From the NCBI RefSeq assembly GCF_001661495.1, contig NZ_BDDT01000002.1, positions 558,001 to 622,000 on the forward strand: a stretch of DNA of 64,000 nucleotides, written 5' to 3'. The notes below the pieces were generated by a model. It made no database searches and had not been told where the DNA came from. It saw nothing but the letters and a program-made list of their open reading frames with translations. Source of the DNA: Pseudoalteromonas prydzensis (GTDB taxonomy: Bacteria > Pseudomonadota > Gammaproteobacteria > Enterobacterales > Alteromonadaceae). Shown piece after piece: positions 16,113 through 23,563 of this stretch. Each line of letters opens with the position of its first letter. Position 1 is the stretch's first letter. The translations under genes were made by a program, and so were the position numbers.

Positions 16113-17669
16113 ATGCGTTTAGATATCCATTGTGCAGATCGTATTGGTATTGCACAAGAAATACTCAATATTTTAGTAAACTACCAAGTTGATCTTAAAG
16201 GTATTGAAGTAGATTCTGTAAACTGTCGTATGTATGTGAGTTTTCCACCGATTGAATTTGAGCAATTTCAAAAAATCATGCCTTCAATTCGGTTAATTGA
16301 TGGTGTGCAGGATGTACGTACCACAGCTTTTTTACCTTCTGAACGTGAGCATAATGAGCTCAATACATTATTGCGTGCGCTACCAGATGGGGTGATCTCA
16401 ATTGATGCCAAAGGCTGGGTGAGATTATGTAATGATGCTGCGTGTAAAGACTTGCAGTTGAGCGAAAAAGAAGTAATTGGCGCAAACATTAATAATCTAC
16501 TCAAAGGCTTTAATTTTACGCGTTGGTTAGAGAGTAAAGAAGTATTAGGGCAAACAACCCGAGTAGAAGTTGCGGGTGAAGATTTTATTGCTGACATATT
16601 GCCAATTGCAGTGCCACAAGGAAATGAAGGTGATGTACTCGCTGGTGCGGTGATCAATATCAAATCACAAAGCCGTTTAGGTCAGCAAGTCAGTGCGTTT
16701 CGCCGTTACGGACAAGAAAGCTTTGCAACCATTCATAACTTCAGTACTGCGATGCGTCGTGTGGTACGTGAAGCGCGAAAAATGGCACAACTTGAAGCGC
16801 CCATTTTAATAACTGGTGAAACCGGCACTGGTAAAGAGTTATTAGCGCGTGCGTGTCATTATGCGTCTAACCGTTCGGTAAAACCGTTCATTGCGTTATC
16901 GTGTGCGTCATTACCTGATGATGTCGCTGAATCTGAGTTATTTGGTTACGCTGGCTATGAAGAAAATGCTGCGCCAAAACGCGGTGTGCTTGAGCAAGCA
17001 GATGGTGGCACGGTATTTTTAGATGAAGTAGGCGAGATGTCTACCCAGCTACAAACTAAGTTACTACGCTTTTTGCAAGACGGTACATTTCGTAAAGTTG
17101 GCGATGAAAACGAAGTAAAAGTGAATGTGCGGATCATTGCTGCAACACAAAAAGACTTGCCGGCAATGGTACAAGAGGGCGTTTTTAGAGAAGATTTATA
17201 CTACCGTATTAATGTACTCACATTGGAAATCGCTCCTTTACGAGATAGAAAAGCAGATGTTGGCCCATTAGCTGAGCACTTCATTCAAAAATATGCGCAG
17301 CAAAATGGTCATGCTATTCCGGAACTATCAGCTGAGTGTTTGTCTTTTCTGCAAGAATATCCGTGGCCTGGTAATGTTCGTCAGTTAGAAAATGCAATTT
17401 ATCGTGCTGTATCATTATTAGATGATAATGAGCTGCGCGTTGAGCATTTACAATTACCTACCTTTACTCATGATTTAGGTTATTTAGAATCTGATTTTGA
17501 AGGGTCGTTAGATCAAGCGGTAAAACGCTTTGAAGCGACTTTACTGCGAAAGCTCTATCCTGCGTATCCAAGCTCTCGGCAGTTAGCTAAGCGGTTAGGC
17601 TTAAGTCATACTGCCGTGGCGAACAAGCTTCGCGACTATGGCATTAATCGCAAAACAGTAAAGGTTTAA
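16113..17669 (+). CDS. tyrR: TyrR, aromatic amino acid transcriptional regulator
   Basis: TyrR represses or activates aromatic amino acid synthesis and transport genes in response to tyrosine, phenylalanine and tryptophan. I chose the ATG at 16113 (GAGGG six bases upstream; 518 residues against about 513 in E. coli) because the family begins MRL with the ACT domain. The order is ACT (about 1-72), PAS (about 78-185), AAA+ sigma-54-interaction-type domain (about 205-430) with Walker A GETGTGKE and Walker B TVFLDEVGEM, and a C-terminal helix-turn-helix (SSRQLAKRLGLSHTAVANKLRDY). The GAFTGA loop of true sigma-54 activators is missing (FGYAGYEENAAP instead), as in E. coli TyrR, which works with sigma-70. 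It is divergent from the envelope operon. Confidence 0.95.
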   Translation: MRLDIHCADRIGIAQEILNILVNYQVDLKGIEVDSVNCRMYVSFPPIEFEQFQKIMPSIRLIDGVQDVRTTAFLPSEREHNELNTLLRALPDGVISIDAKGWVRLCNDAACKDLQLSEKEVIGANINNLLKGFNFTRWLESKEVLGQTTRVEVAGEDFIADILPIAVPQGNEGDVLAGAVINIKSQSRLGQQVSAFRRYGQESFATIHNFSTAMRRVVREARKMAQLEAPILITGETGTGKELLARACHYASNRSVKPFIALSCASLPDDVAESELFGYAGYEENAAPKRGVLEQADGGTVFLDEVGEMSTQLQTKLLRFLQDGTFRKVGDENEVKVNVRIIAATQKDLPAMVQEGVFREDLYYRINVLTLEIAPLRDRKADVGPLAEHFIQKYAQQNGHAIPELSAECLSFLQEYPWPGNVRQLENAIYRAVSLLDDNELRVEHLQLPTFTHDLGYLESDFEGSLDQAVKRFEATLLRKLYPAYPSSRQLAKRLGLSHTAVANKLRDYGINRKTVKV

Positions 17670-17695
17670 CTTACTGATAAACATTAAAGCATGGG

Positions 17696-18190
17696 CTACT
17701 GTTTGGTGCCCATGTCTTTCGTAACGCCATCGATGGCAATGTTATCAATACCATTACCGTCAGGGTTAAACTTAATGATAATGCTGATGTTATTGCGGGC
17801 AAAAAAGTAGTCTTTATTATCAAGGCTAATAACATAATTTCCTTTCACGGGTTCTTTAAATTGGCGCTTTTCTAGTTTGATGGTGTGTTCACCAATTTGC
17901 CAAATAAAGCCCTCAAAAAAGCCATTATTAAACTCTTGCACCCACACTTGTTGGTCATCTTTGGCAAGCGTTATCGCGATGGAATACGATTCTGGTAACG
18001 CCATTGAGTATGTTTTGCTACCAATGGTAAATTGCTCATCAGCTTGTTGCCAATTAAAGCCAAACTTAAATGGTTTCTCAGCCCCTGTTGGGTAGCTTAT
18101 GGTGCCTGTTCCTGGGTAGTTAAAGTCAGCCCACGCACTGTTGCAGCATAGCAGTAGTAAAAACCCAACAGAGAAAATCACTTTATTCAT
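17696..18190 (-). CDS. Periplasmic protein of unknown function
   Basis: This 164-residue protein has a clear Sec signal peptide (residues 1-21, ending NSAWA). The mature part is beta-rich, acidic and Trp/Phe-rich, with no Cys. It ends with a hydrophobic strand followed by a short loop with DPDG-like spacing (NPDGNGIDNIAIDG). I do not recognise the family. The gene is convergent with tyrR (stops 26 bases apart); an imperfect hairpin with arms at 17690-17696 and 17708-17714 spans its end. It is divergent from the thioesterase gene and appears to be a single-gene unit. Confidence 0.7.
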   Translation of the reverse strand: MNKVIFSVGFLLLLCCNSAWADFNYPGTGTISYPTGAEKPFKFGFNWQQADEQFTIGSKTYSMALPESYSIAITLAKDDQQVWVQEFNNGFFEGFIWQIGEHTIKLEKRQFKEPVKGNYVISLDNKDYFFARNNISIIIKFNPDGNGIDNIAIDGVTKDMGTKQ

Positions 18191-18299
18191 TATTGTTGCT
18201 ACTTTTTATGATTATGAACCGTGAGATTAGAGCAGAATATTCTCCAATGCAATACGCTATGCTACACTTGGTCAATTGTTAACTGGTAAGACCTTTATT

Positions 18300-18836
18300 G
18301 TGAACTTATATTTTCGCCTTTTATTATTGTTTTTTAAAATCAAACGTAACCGTGATTACCAATCATTGTTAGAGACAGTAGACATAGAATACAAAGCACT
18401 GCCTAGTGATTGTGATATTAATTTGCATCTGACCAATTCACGTTACTTAGCAATGATGGATTTAGCGCGTACATGGATGACTGAGCGCGTTGGGCTGCTT
18501 AATACCATCATGAAAAAGCGTTGGTTTCCTATTGTGAATGCCACTGCCATTACCTATATCCGAGATATTAAGCCCATGCAGCGTTACACTATCAGCACTC
18601 GCTTAGTTGGTTGGGATCATAAGTATTTTTATATTGAGCAAAAATTTCACTCTGCGCGTGGTTTACATGCGATTGCGTATGTAAGAGGCGTATTTAAACG
18701 TAAGCGTGGTGTGGTCAGTGTCGAAGAAATGTTAGAGGCGGTTAACTTTGATGGTGTTGCGCCAATTCTGCCGCCAGAGATCATGCACTGGAAAGAAATG
18801 TTAGAGCAGAAAAAAATAACAAACCTTCCCAGCTAA
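18300..18836 (+). CDS. 4HBT-like acyl-CoA thioesterase family protein
   Basis: The protein begins with a hydrophobic helix and a basic stretch, then a single hotdog-fold domain related to 4-hydroxybenzoyl-CoA thioesterase. The motif DINLHLTNSRYLAMMDLAR (about residues 41-59) is the typical active-site helix region with an Asn/His-rich start, and the later strands (YTISTRLVGWDHKYFYIEQKF) fit the fold. I chose GTG at 18300 (178 residues; GGTAAG upstream); a TTG at 18276 is in frame. It resembles membrane-associated THEM6-like thioesterases of proteobacteria. The substrate is unknown. It ends at a strong bidirectional terminator shared with ompW. Confidence 0.8.
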   Translation: MNLYFRLLLLFFKIKRNRDYQSLLETVDIEYKALPSDCDINLHLTNSRYLAMMDLARTWMTERVGLLNTIMKKRWFPIVNATAITYIRDIKPMQRYTISTRLVGWDHKYFYIEQKFHSARGLHAIAYVRGVFKRKRGVVSVEEMLEAVNFDGVAPILPPEIMHWKEMLEQKKITNLPS

Positions 18837-18842
18837 TAATAT

Positions 18843-18865
18843 AAAAAGGCCGTTAGGCCTTTTTT
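18843..18865. terminator. Bidirectional intrinsic terminator, thioesterase gene / ompW
   Basis: Arms AAAAAGGCC and GGCCTTTTTT enclose a four-base loop (GTTA). With an A run on one side and a T run on the other it can end transcription of both convergent genes. Confidence 0.85.
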
Positions 18866-18874
18866 AGTGGCTAA

Positions 18875-19528
18875 TTAAAAAGCGTATTTTACCCCTAACA
18901 TTGCAACAACAGGGTCAATTTTCACTGTTGACGTTAAAGCTTGTGCGCCATCTGCGTAAACAGTTGCATCAGTTTCGATATCGATAACTGATACCATGGC
19001 ATGTAAGCCCCAGTTTTCATTCATCATATAGTTAAAGCCTGCTTGGGCTGCAAAGCCAAAAGAATTGTCTAATTTAACTTCTACGTTATCAGTGCCTAAT
19101 GTTGCTTTGAGTGCATCCGTTGGTTGCTCATCAAAAAACACCGTGTAGTTAATACCTACACCAACAAACGGGCGAAACGCATAGCTGTTATCAAAGAAGT
19201 GATACTGGGCAAACAATGTCGGTGGTAATTGTTTAATATCTGCAATTTTATTGCCTGCTAAACCGCCGGTACCATTTACGTTGTGGTCAAAAGGTGTGGC
19301 TGTAACTAGCTCAAGTACCCACTTGTCATTAAAAGCATAGTCGATGGTGACACCTAGTTGGGTATCCGCACCGCCTTTTAAGCCAAGAGTAGGCGCTTCA
19401 TTTATTGCTGAGCTACTGTTGTCAGGGTCAACACTAATAGCACCTACATTAACGCTAAAGTTTGCACTAGCAAAAGGAGAGGCTATTAAAAGTGAAGTGA
19501 GTAACGCTGCGCTAAGTTGTTTTTTCAT
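18875..19528 (-). CDS. ompW: OmpW family outer-membrane protein
   Basis: OmpW is a small eight-stranded outer-membrane barrel with a hydrophobic channel. I chose the ATG at 19528 (217 residues) because GGAGAA lies eight bases upstream and the protein then begins MKKQLSAALLTSLLIASPFASA, a standard signal peptide. The mature part has alternating strands, the family motif for gain of a receptor-like strand (WVLELVTATPFDHNV), LPPTLFAQYHFF, and ends AMLGVKYAF with the terminal Phe needed for barrel assembly. Two FNR-like boxes lie upstream, which agrees with anaerobic control of ompW in E. coli. Confidence 0.92.
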   Translation of the reverse strand: MKKQLSAALLTSLLIASPFASANFSVNVGAISVDPDNSSSAINEAPTLGLKGGADTQLGVTIDYAFNDKWVLELVTATPFDHNVNGTGGLAGNKIADIKQLPPTLFAQYHFFDNSYAFRPFVGVGINYTVFFDEQPTDALKATLGTDNVEVKLDNSFGFAAQAGFNYMMNENWGLHAMVSVIDIETDATVYADGAQALTSTVKIDPVVAMLGVKYAF

Positions 19529-19592
19529 GCTGTTCTCCGAGAACTCTATTTTTTGAATTGACGCTATTATCAATTAATCGAAAAATAAAAAG

Positions 19593-19606
19593 CTGTTCTA
19601 GATCAA
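19593..19606 (-). promoter_or_regulatory. FNR-like half-matched box at ompW promoter
   Basis: On the minus strand it reads TTGATCTAGAACAG: the left half TTGAT is perfect and the right half matches three of five bases of the FNR pattern TTGAT-N4-ATCAA. A GATAAT -10 lies at 19571-19566, which would put a start near 19559 and centre this box near -41, the usual class II activator position. Both assignments are by eye. Confidence 0.4.
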
Positions 19607-19642
19607 GCTTTATCACCCTGCATTTAGTGCTGTTGCGTTTAT

Positions 19643-19656
19643 TTGATGTAGATTAA
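19643..19656. promoter_or_regulatory. FNR-like box between ompW and the MATE gene
   Basis: The sequence TTGATGTAGATTAA matches TTGAT-N4-ATCAA at nine of ten positions. It lies 50 bases (about five helical turns) upstream of the other box with respect to ompW, and about 115 bases before the MATE gene. It may act in ompW activation or serve the divergent gene. Confidence 0.45.
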
Positions 19657-19769
19657 GCTTTGCTTATTTGAGCACTGAAACTTATTGACATGGGACTCTT
19701 TTTTTTTGCGCAATTCATCAAGAGGTCATAGAAATAAGGTATACTTGTGGTTCAATACAAGGGCATAAA

Positions 19770-21188
19770 ATGAACGATACTAACCACCTTTTTTTATCTG
19801 GCTCTATCAGCAAAGCACTGTTAAAACTTGCCGTTCCTATTATTCTTATCAATATCTTGCAATCAGCTTATCAATTAACCGATGCTTTTTGGGTTGGCCG
19901 CTTAGGCGCAGCGCAAGTGGCGGCTGTGTCTGTCAGTATGCCGGTAACTTTTTTAGTGATCGCAATAGGCTCTGGACTTGCGATGGCTGGCGCTATTTTA
20001 TCCGCGCAATATATGGGCGCAGGCCAGCAAGATAAAGTGAATCATGTTGCCGCACAAACCGTACTGATGGTGACAGTGACAGCGATTATATTAGGGGTAA
20101 TTGGCTATTTATTATCACCTTACTTTTTGCACTTGCTCGGTGTTGAGGATGCGGTTTATAGCGATGCTTTAAAATTCATGCATGTGTCGTTTGCAGGTGT
20201 GGTGTTTGTATTTATTTATGCCATGTTTCAGGCCTTAATGCGCGGGATTGGGCAAACAAAAGTGCCCTTGATCATAGTGACAGTGACCGTGCTGTTGAAT
20301 TTTGTACTCGATCCGCTATTTATTTTTGGCTATGGCAGTTTTGAAGGCTTAGGCGTAATGGGAGCGGCATTAGCCACCTTAGTGACACAAAGCTTAGCGG
20401 CCATTGCTGGGATTATTATATTTTTACGTGGTCGTCATGGTATTAAGCTTAAGCTATCAAGTTTCGCCCCTGATTACAGTTATATAAAACAGGCATTTTA
20501 TTTAGGCGCGCCAGGCTCTGTTGAGCTCTCTGCGCGTGCATTTGGGCTTATTATTATGTCGTTCTTGGTGGCCAGTTTTGGCACTCAGACCATTGCATCT
20601 TATGGTGTTGGCTCTAATATTTTGCAGATGGTGATGATCCCAGCAATGGGGTTGTCTATGGCTGTTTCTACCTTGGTTGGGCAAAACATGGGGGCTGGCA
20701 ATCCACACAGAGCTGAACAAATTACTAAACTGGCAGTGCTGTGGGGCTTATGTGGCCTATCTTTTATTGGTGTACTTGCTTATCTATTTGCGCCTCACTT
20801 AGTGGCATTTTTTATTCCTGATGATCAAGCTGTGATCAGTAAAGGAGCCGAGTTTATTCGGGTTATGTGCTTAACTTGGGGTGGTATTGGGGTGCAGTTA
20901 TGTGTCGTTGCTGCATTTAGAGCATCGGGGAATATGCTTAATGCAATGTTATTGGCATTGTTTTCTCAATGTGTGGTGCAATTCCCTGCGGCGTATATTT
21001 TGTCAAAACACACGGCACTTGGCGATCAAGGGATTTGGTACTCGTTTGCAGTAACCAATGTGCTCGTTGCTGTGGTGTCATACTTGTGGTTTGTGCGTGG
21101 CCGTTGGCAGCAAACAAAGCTCACTAAAGACGATAAAGACATCGCTCAAGTCACCCAAGAAGCATTTATCGAAGAAGGTGCACACTAA
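19770..21188 (+). CDS. MATE family efflux transporter
   Basis: This 472-residue protein has about twelve membrane helices in two pseudo-repeats, each opening with the MATE pattern: KLAVPIILINILQSAYQLTDAFWVGRLG (about residues 19-46) and the second half from about residue 235 (FYLGAPGSVELSARAFGLI). It should export organic cations or drugs using Na+ or H+. The substrate cannot be read from sequence. The Met start is followed directly by the amphipathic start of the first repeat. It is divergent from ompW and 72 bases before dapE, so it could be co-transcribed with dapE. Confidence 0.93.
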   Translation: MNDTNHLFLSGSISKALLKLAVPIILINILQSAYQLTDAFWVGRLGAAQVAAVSVSMPVTFLVIAIGSGLAMAGAILSAQYMGAGQQDKVNHVAAQTVLMVTVTAIILGVIGYLLSPYFLHLLGVEDAVYSDALKFMHVSFAGVVFVFIYAMFQALMRGIGQTKVPLIIVTVTVLLNFVLDPLFIFGYGSFEGLGVMGAALATLVTQSLAAIAGIIIFLRGRHGIKLKLSSFAPDYSYIKQAFYLGAPGSVELSARAFGLIIMSFLVASFGTQTIASYGVGSNILQMVMIPAMGLSMAVSTLVGQNMGAGNPHRAEQITKLAVLWGLCGLSFIGVLAYLFAPHLVAFFIPDDQAVISKGAEFIRVMCLTWGGIGVQLCVVAAFRASGNMLNAMLLALFSQCVVQFPAAYILSKHTALGDQGIWYSFAVTNVLVAVVSYLWFVRGRWQQTKLTKDDKDIAQVTQEAFIEEGAH

Positions 21189-21260
21189 TCCGCGTTTTCA
21201 TAAAGCGGTCATAATCTCAGGTTGTAATGAGTACACTTTATTTTAATTGGTGTGTTTATT

Positions 21261-22451
21261 ATGACCTTTGCAGCCCAACCTCACATTCTCCAGCGAGCAA
21301 CCCAAAGTAATGCTGTGGTTGACGATTTACAAACGCTGATCAAGTTCAAATCTGTGACGCCTCAGCAAGCAGGCGCAATCGATTGGCTTAGTGCGCAGTT
21401 AAATGCACTAGGTTTTGATTGTGACCAATTTACCTTTAATAAAGTGACTAATCTCATTGCCAAAATTAGCTTTGGTGATGGGCCTAACTATGCTTTTTCA
21501 GGTCATATAGATGTTGTGCCAGCCTCTGGTGGGCCGTGGCGAGTAGAGCCATTCTCTGGGGAGATCATTGACGGTGCTATATATGGTCGCGGTAGCGCTG
21601 ATATGAAAGGAGGCGTTGCAGCTATGTTATCAGCAAGTCGCGCTTTAGTAAGCCATACGGCGAATAAGCAAGGTACTTTTTATTGGTTGATCACCTCAGA
21701 TGAGGAAGGTGAAGCCGAATATGGTTCACTGCTTATTGCTGAGCGTTTAGCACAACAAGGTGTGCAATTAGCGGGTTGTATTGTGGGTGAACCAACCAGT
21801 CACTTGCAGGTGGGTGATACGATCAAAAATGGCCGTCGTGGGGCGCTTTCAGCGCAGTTAACAATTAAAGGTAAGGCTGGTCATGTTGCATACCCTGAAA
21901 ACACCTTAAATGCAGCTCACCTAAGTGCCGATGTAGTAAAGCGCTTAACTACGATTAACTGGCTACGTGATGAGCCCGGCTCTAAAACCAGTGTGCAAGT
22001 CACTGGAATTAATGTTGCAAATGTGGTCGATAATATGGTGCCAGCATGGTGTGAAATGACATTTAACATCCGGTATAGCCATGGTTACAAAAGCAGTGAT
22101 ATAAAAAATGAAATTCAACTTTCGCTCGCTGATTTACAGCACAATATAGATATTCAGTGGCAGCGTCCTTGTGAATCCTATTATACCAGTCATCAAACAC
22201 ATAATTGTTTATTAGCAAAAGTAGAGCAAGCGGTTTTTGATATAACCGGGAGTTACCCGTTATTAAGTACCAGTGGCGGAACTTCTGATGGGCGTTTTTT
22301 TGCTAACCAATACACGCAAGTCATTGAATGCGGTGTGAGAAACCATACTATTCATCAAGTAAATGAACATGTAGCAATTAATGATTTACTTAAAATAGAG
22401 CAGATCTATACGCGCTTATTAGAGCAAATATTCATTTTAGTTGAGAGGTGA
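21261..22451 (+). CDS. dapE: Succinyl-diaminopimelate desuccinylase (M20 family)
   Basis: DapE removes succinate from N-succinyl-LL-diaminopimelate in lysine and peptidoglycan precursor synthesis. The protein (396 residues from ATG 21261; a GTG at 21252 is in frame but lacks a ribosome site) has M20 metal-site motifs: SGHIDVVPA (His and the first Asp, about 67-75), GRGSADMKGG (about 110-119), SDEEGEAEYG (catalytic Glu, about 148) and SGGTSDGRFF followed by a late NHTIHQVNEHV. The dimerisation domain lies between. The SGGTSDGRF and H-x-V-N-E-H motifs favour DapE over ArgE. The usual DapE length is about 375-380, so it is slightly long. Confidence 0.85.
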   Translation: MTFAAQPHILQRATQSNAVVDDLQTLIKFKSVTPQQAGAIDWLSAQLNALGFDCDQFTFNKVTNLIAKISFGDGPNYAFSGHIDVVPASGGPWRVEPFSGEIIDGAIYGRGSADMKGGVAAMLSASRALVSHTANKQGTFYWLITSDEEGEAEYGSLLIAERLAQQGVQLAGCIVGEPTSHLQVGDTIKNGRRGALSAQLTIKGKAGHVAYPENTLNAAHLSADVVKRLTTINWLRDEPGSKTSVQVTGINVANVVDNMVPAWCEMTFNIRYSHGYKSSDIKNEIQLSLADLQHNIDIQWQRPCESYYTSHQTHNCLLAKVEQAVFDITGSYPLLSTSGGTSDGRFFANQYTQVIECGVRNHTIHQVNEHVAINDLLKIEQIYTRLLEQIFILVER

Positions 22452-22592
22452 ATTAATGTGGTTTGCTTCTTATTCAGGTAACCATATTTTTTGCTAGAAA
22501 AATAGTTTCTCAGTGGTATTTTTATGCATTAAAGTATATTTTAGGTACTCCATTTCGTGATTAGTTTGGTCTATTTAAGGAATAATAAATTA

Positions 22593-23033
22593 ATGATAAG
22601 AATGGCTAAGAAAGATGATTTAACGGCAGTTTTAAAATTATATAAAGAGCTGCGCCCAGCAGATCCAGAGTTAGACAGTAATCTTGCCAAACAAGCATGG
22701 CAGGCGATGATCGAAGACCCTCAAACCTTTTTGATCGTTGCAGATATAGCGGGCGAGCTTACTTCAACATGTACTTTGACTATCAATAAAAGCATCGCCA
22801 ATAGCGCAAGACCATTTGCAATGATAGAGCATGTAATTACGGCAAAAAAATTTCGTAGACAAGGTTTGAGTCGCCAAGTATTAGAATTTGCAATTAGTAC
22901 AGCATGGCAACAAAATTGCTGCAAGGTTATGCTGTTATCAGGCGAAAAACTAACAGCAGCACACGCTTTATACGAGTCAGTCGGGTTTCAAGCCGGTATT
23001 GAAAAAGGCTTTGTAATTAAACCAACCTTATAG
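22593..23033 (+). CDS. GNAT family N-acetyltransferase
   Basis: This protein of 146 residues has the GNAT fold: an N-terminal strand-helix (MIRMAKKDDLTAVLKLYKEL), a central beta strand (ARPFAMIEHVITAKKFRRQGLSRQVLEFA, with the acetyl-CoA loop RRQGLS) and C-terminal KVMLLSGEK...ALYESVGFQ. I chose ATG 22593, with TAAGGA upstream, over an in-frame ATT/GTG extension at 22557. The substrate is unknown. A second GNAT gene follows 22 bases downstream, so the two are probably co-transcribed. Confidence 0.85.
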   Translation: MIRMAKKDDLTAVLKLYKELRPADPELDSNLAKQAWQAMIEDPQTFLIVADIAGELTSTCTLTINKSIANSARPFAMIEHVITAKKFRRQGLSRQVLEFAISTAWQQNCCKVMLLSGEKLTAAHALYESVGFQAGIEKGFVIKPTL

Positions 23034-23055
23034 CTTAGAAAGGTTGGATGTAAAA

Positions 23056-23535
23056 ATGACAATAAAATTGATCAATGATCAAACTTGGTCTGCAGTGTTA
23101 AAAATTCAAGCACAGGCATACTTAAGTGTTGAGCCTGAAAGTTTAGCTGTGCTGAAAAGTAAATGGTATAACTCGCCCGAAAGCTGTTTTGTTTACCAGC
23201 AAGACGAAAGCATTGTTGGCTATTTGTTAGCACATGCTTGGCATAGTGACGCGCCGCCAAAATTATTTCAGCCATTACCAAGAGAGACGACAGGTAGTAC
23301 TTTATTTCTTCATGATCTAGCTGTATCTAAAAGTGCATTAGGTCGTGGAGTAGCGACATTGATGTACCAACATTTGCATCAGCATGCTTTATTATCGGCA
23401 TACCAGCAGATCAGACTTGTGGCTTTACAAAACTCAGTGGGATTTTGGCAGCGACAAGGCTTTGAGTATGTAGAGCAAAGTATCAGTAGCAGCTATGGTA
23501 CGGATGCCTATTTGATGCAGGCAAAACTTTATTAA
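23056..23535 (+). CDS. GNAT family N-acetyltransferase
   Basis: This protein of 159 residues has a GNAT domain: the loop SALGRGVATLMYQHL (about residues 94-108, with R/Q-x-x-G-x-G/A in the form ALGRGVA) and the C-terminal LVALQNSVGFWQRQGFEYV. The Met at 23056 gives a start in normal position (MTIKLINDQTW); a TTG four codons upstream is possible. It differs clearly in sequence from the gene before it, so the pair is not a recent duplication. Substrate unknown. Confidence 0.82.
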   Translation: MTIKLINDQTWSAVLKIQAQAYLSVEPESLAVLKSKWYNSPESCFVYQQDESIVGYLLAHAWHSDAPPKLFQPLPRETTGSTLFLHDLAVSKSALGRGVATLMYQHLHQHALLSAYQQIRLVALQNSVGFWQRQGFEYVEQSISSSYGTDAYLMQAKLY

Positions 23536-23563
23536 TCTAGGGGTTAAGCGTACTGCTATGAAG

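Noticed and set aside
17690..17714. Terminator between tyrR and the periplasmic unknown gene
   Set aside because: Arms CATGGGC/GCCCATG are perfect, but there is no T run on either strand and the left part lies in a coding end.
22593..23535. Toxin-antitoxin pair formed by the two GNAT genes
   Set aside because: GNAT toxins are paired with a small DUF1778/RHH antitoxin; here both are GNAT enzymes and no antitoxin frame is adjacent.
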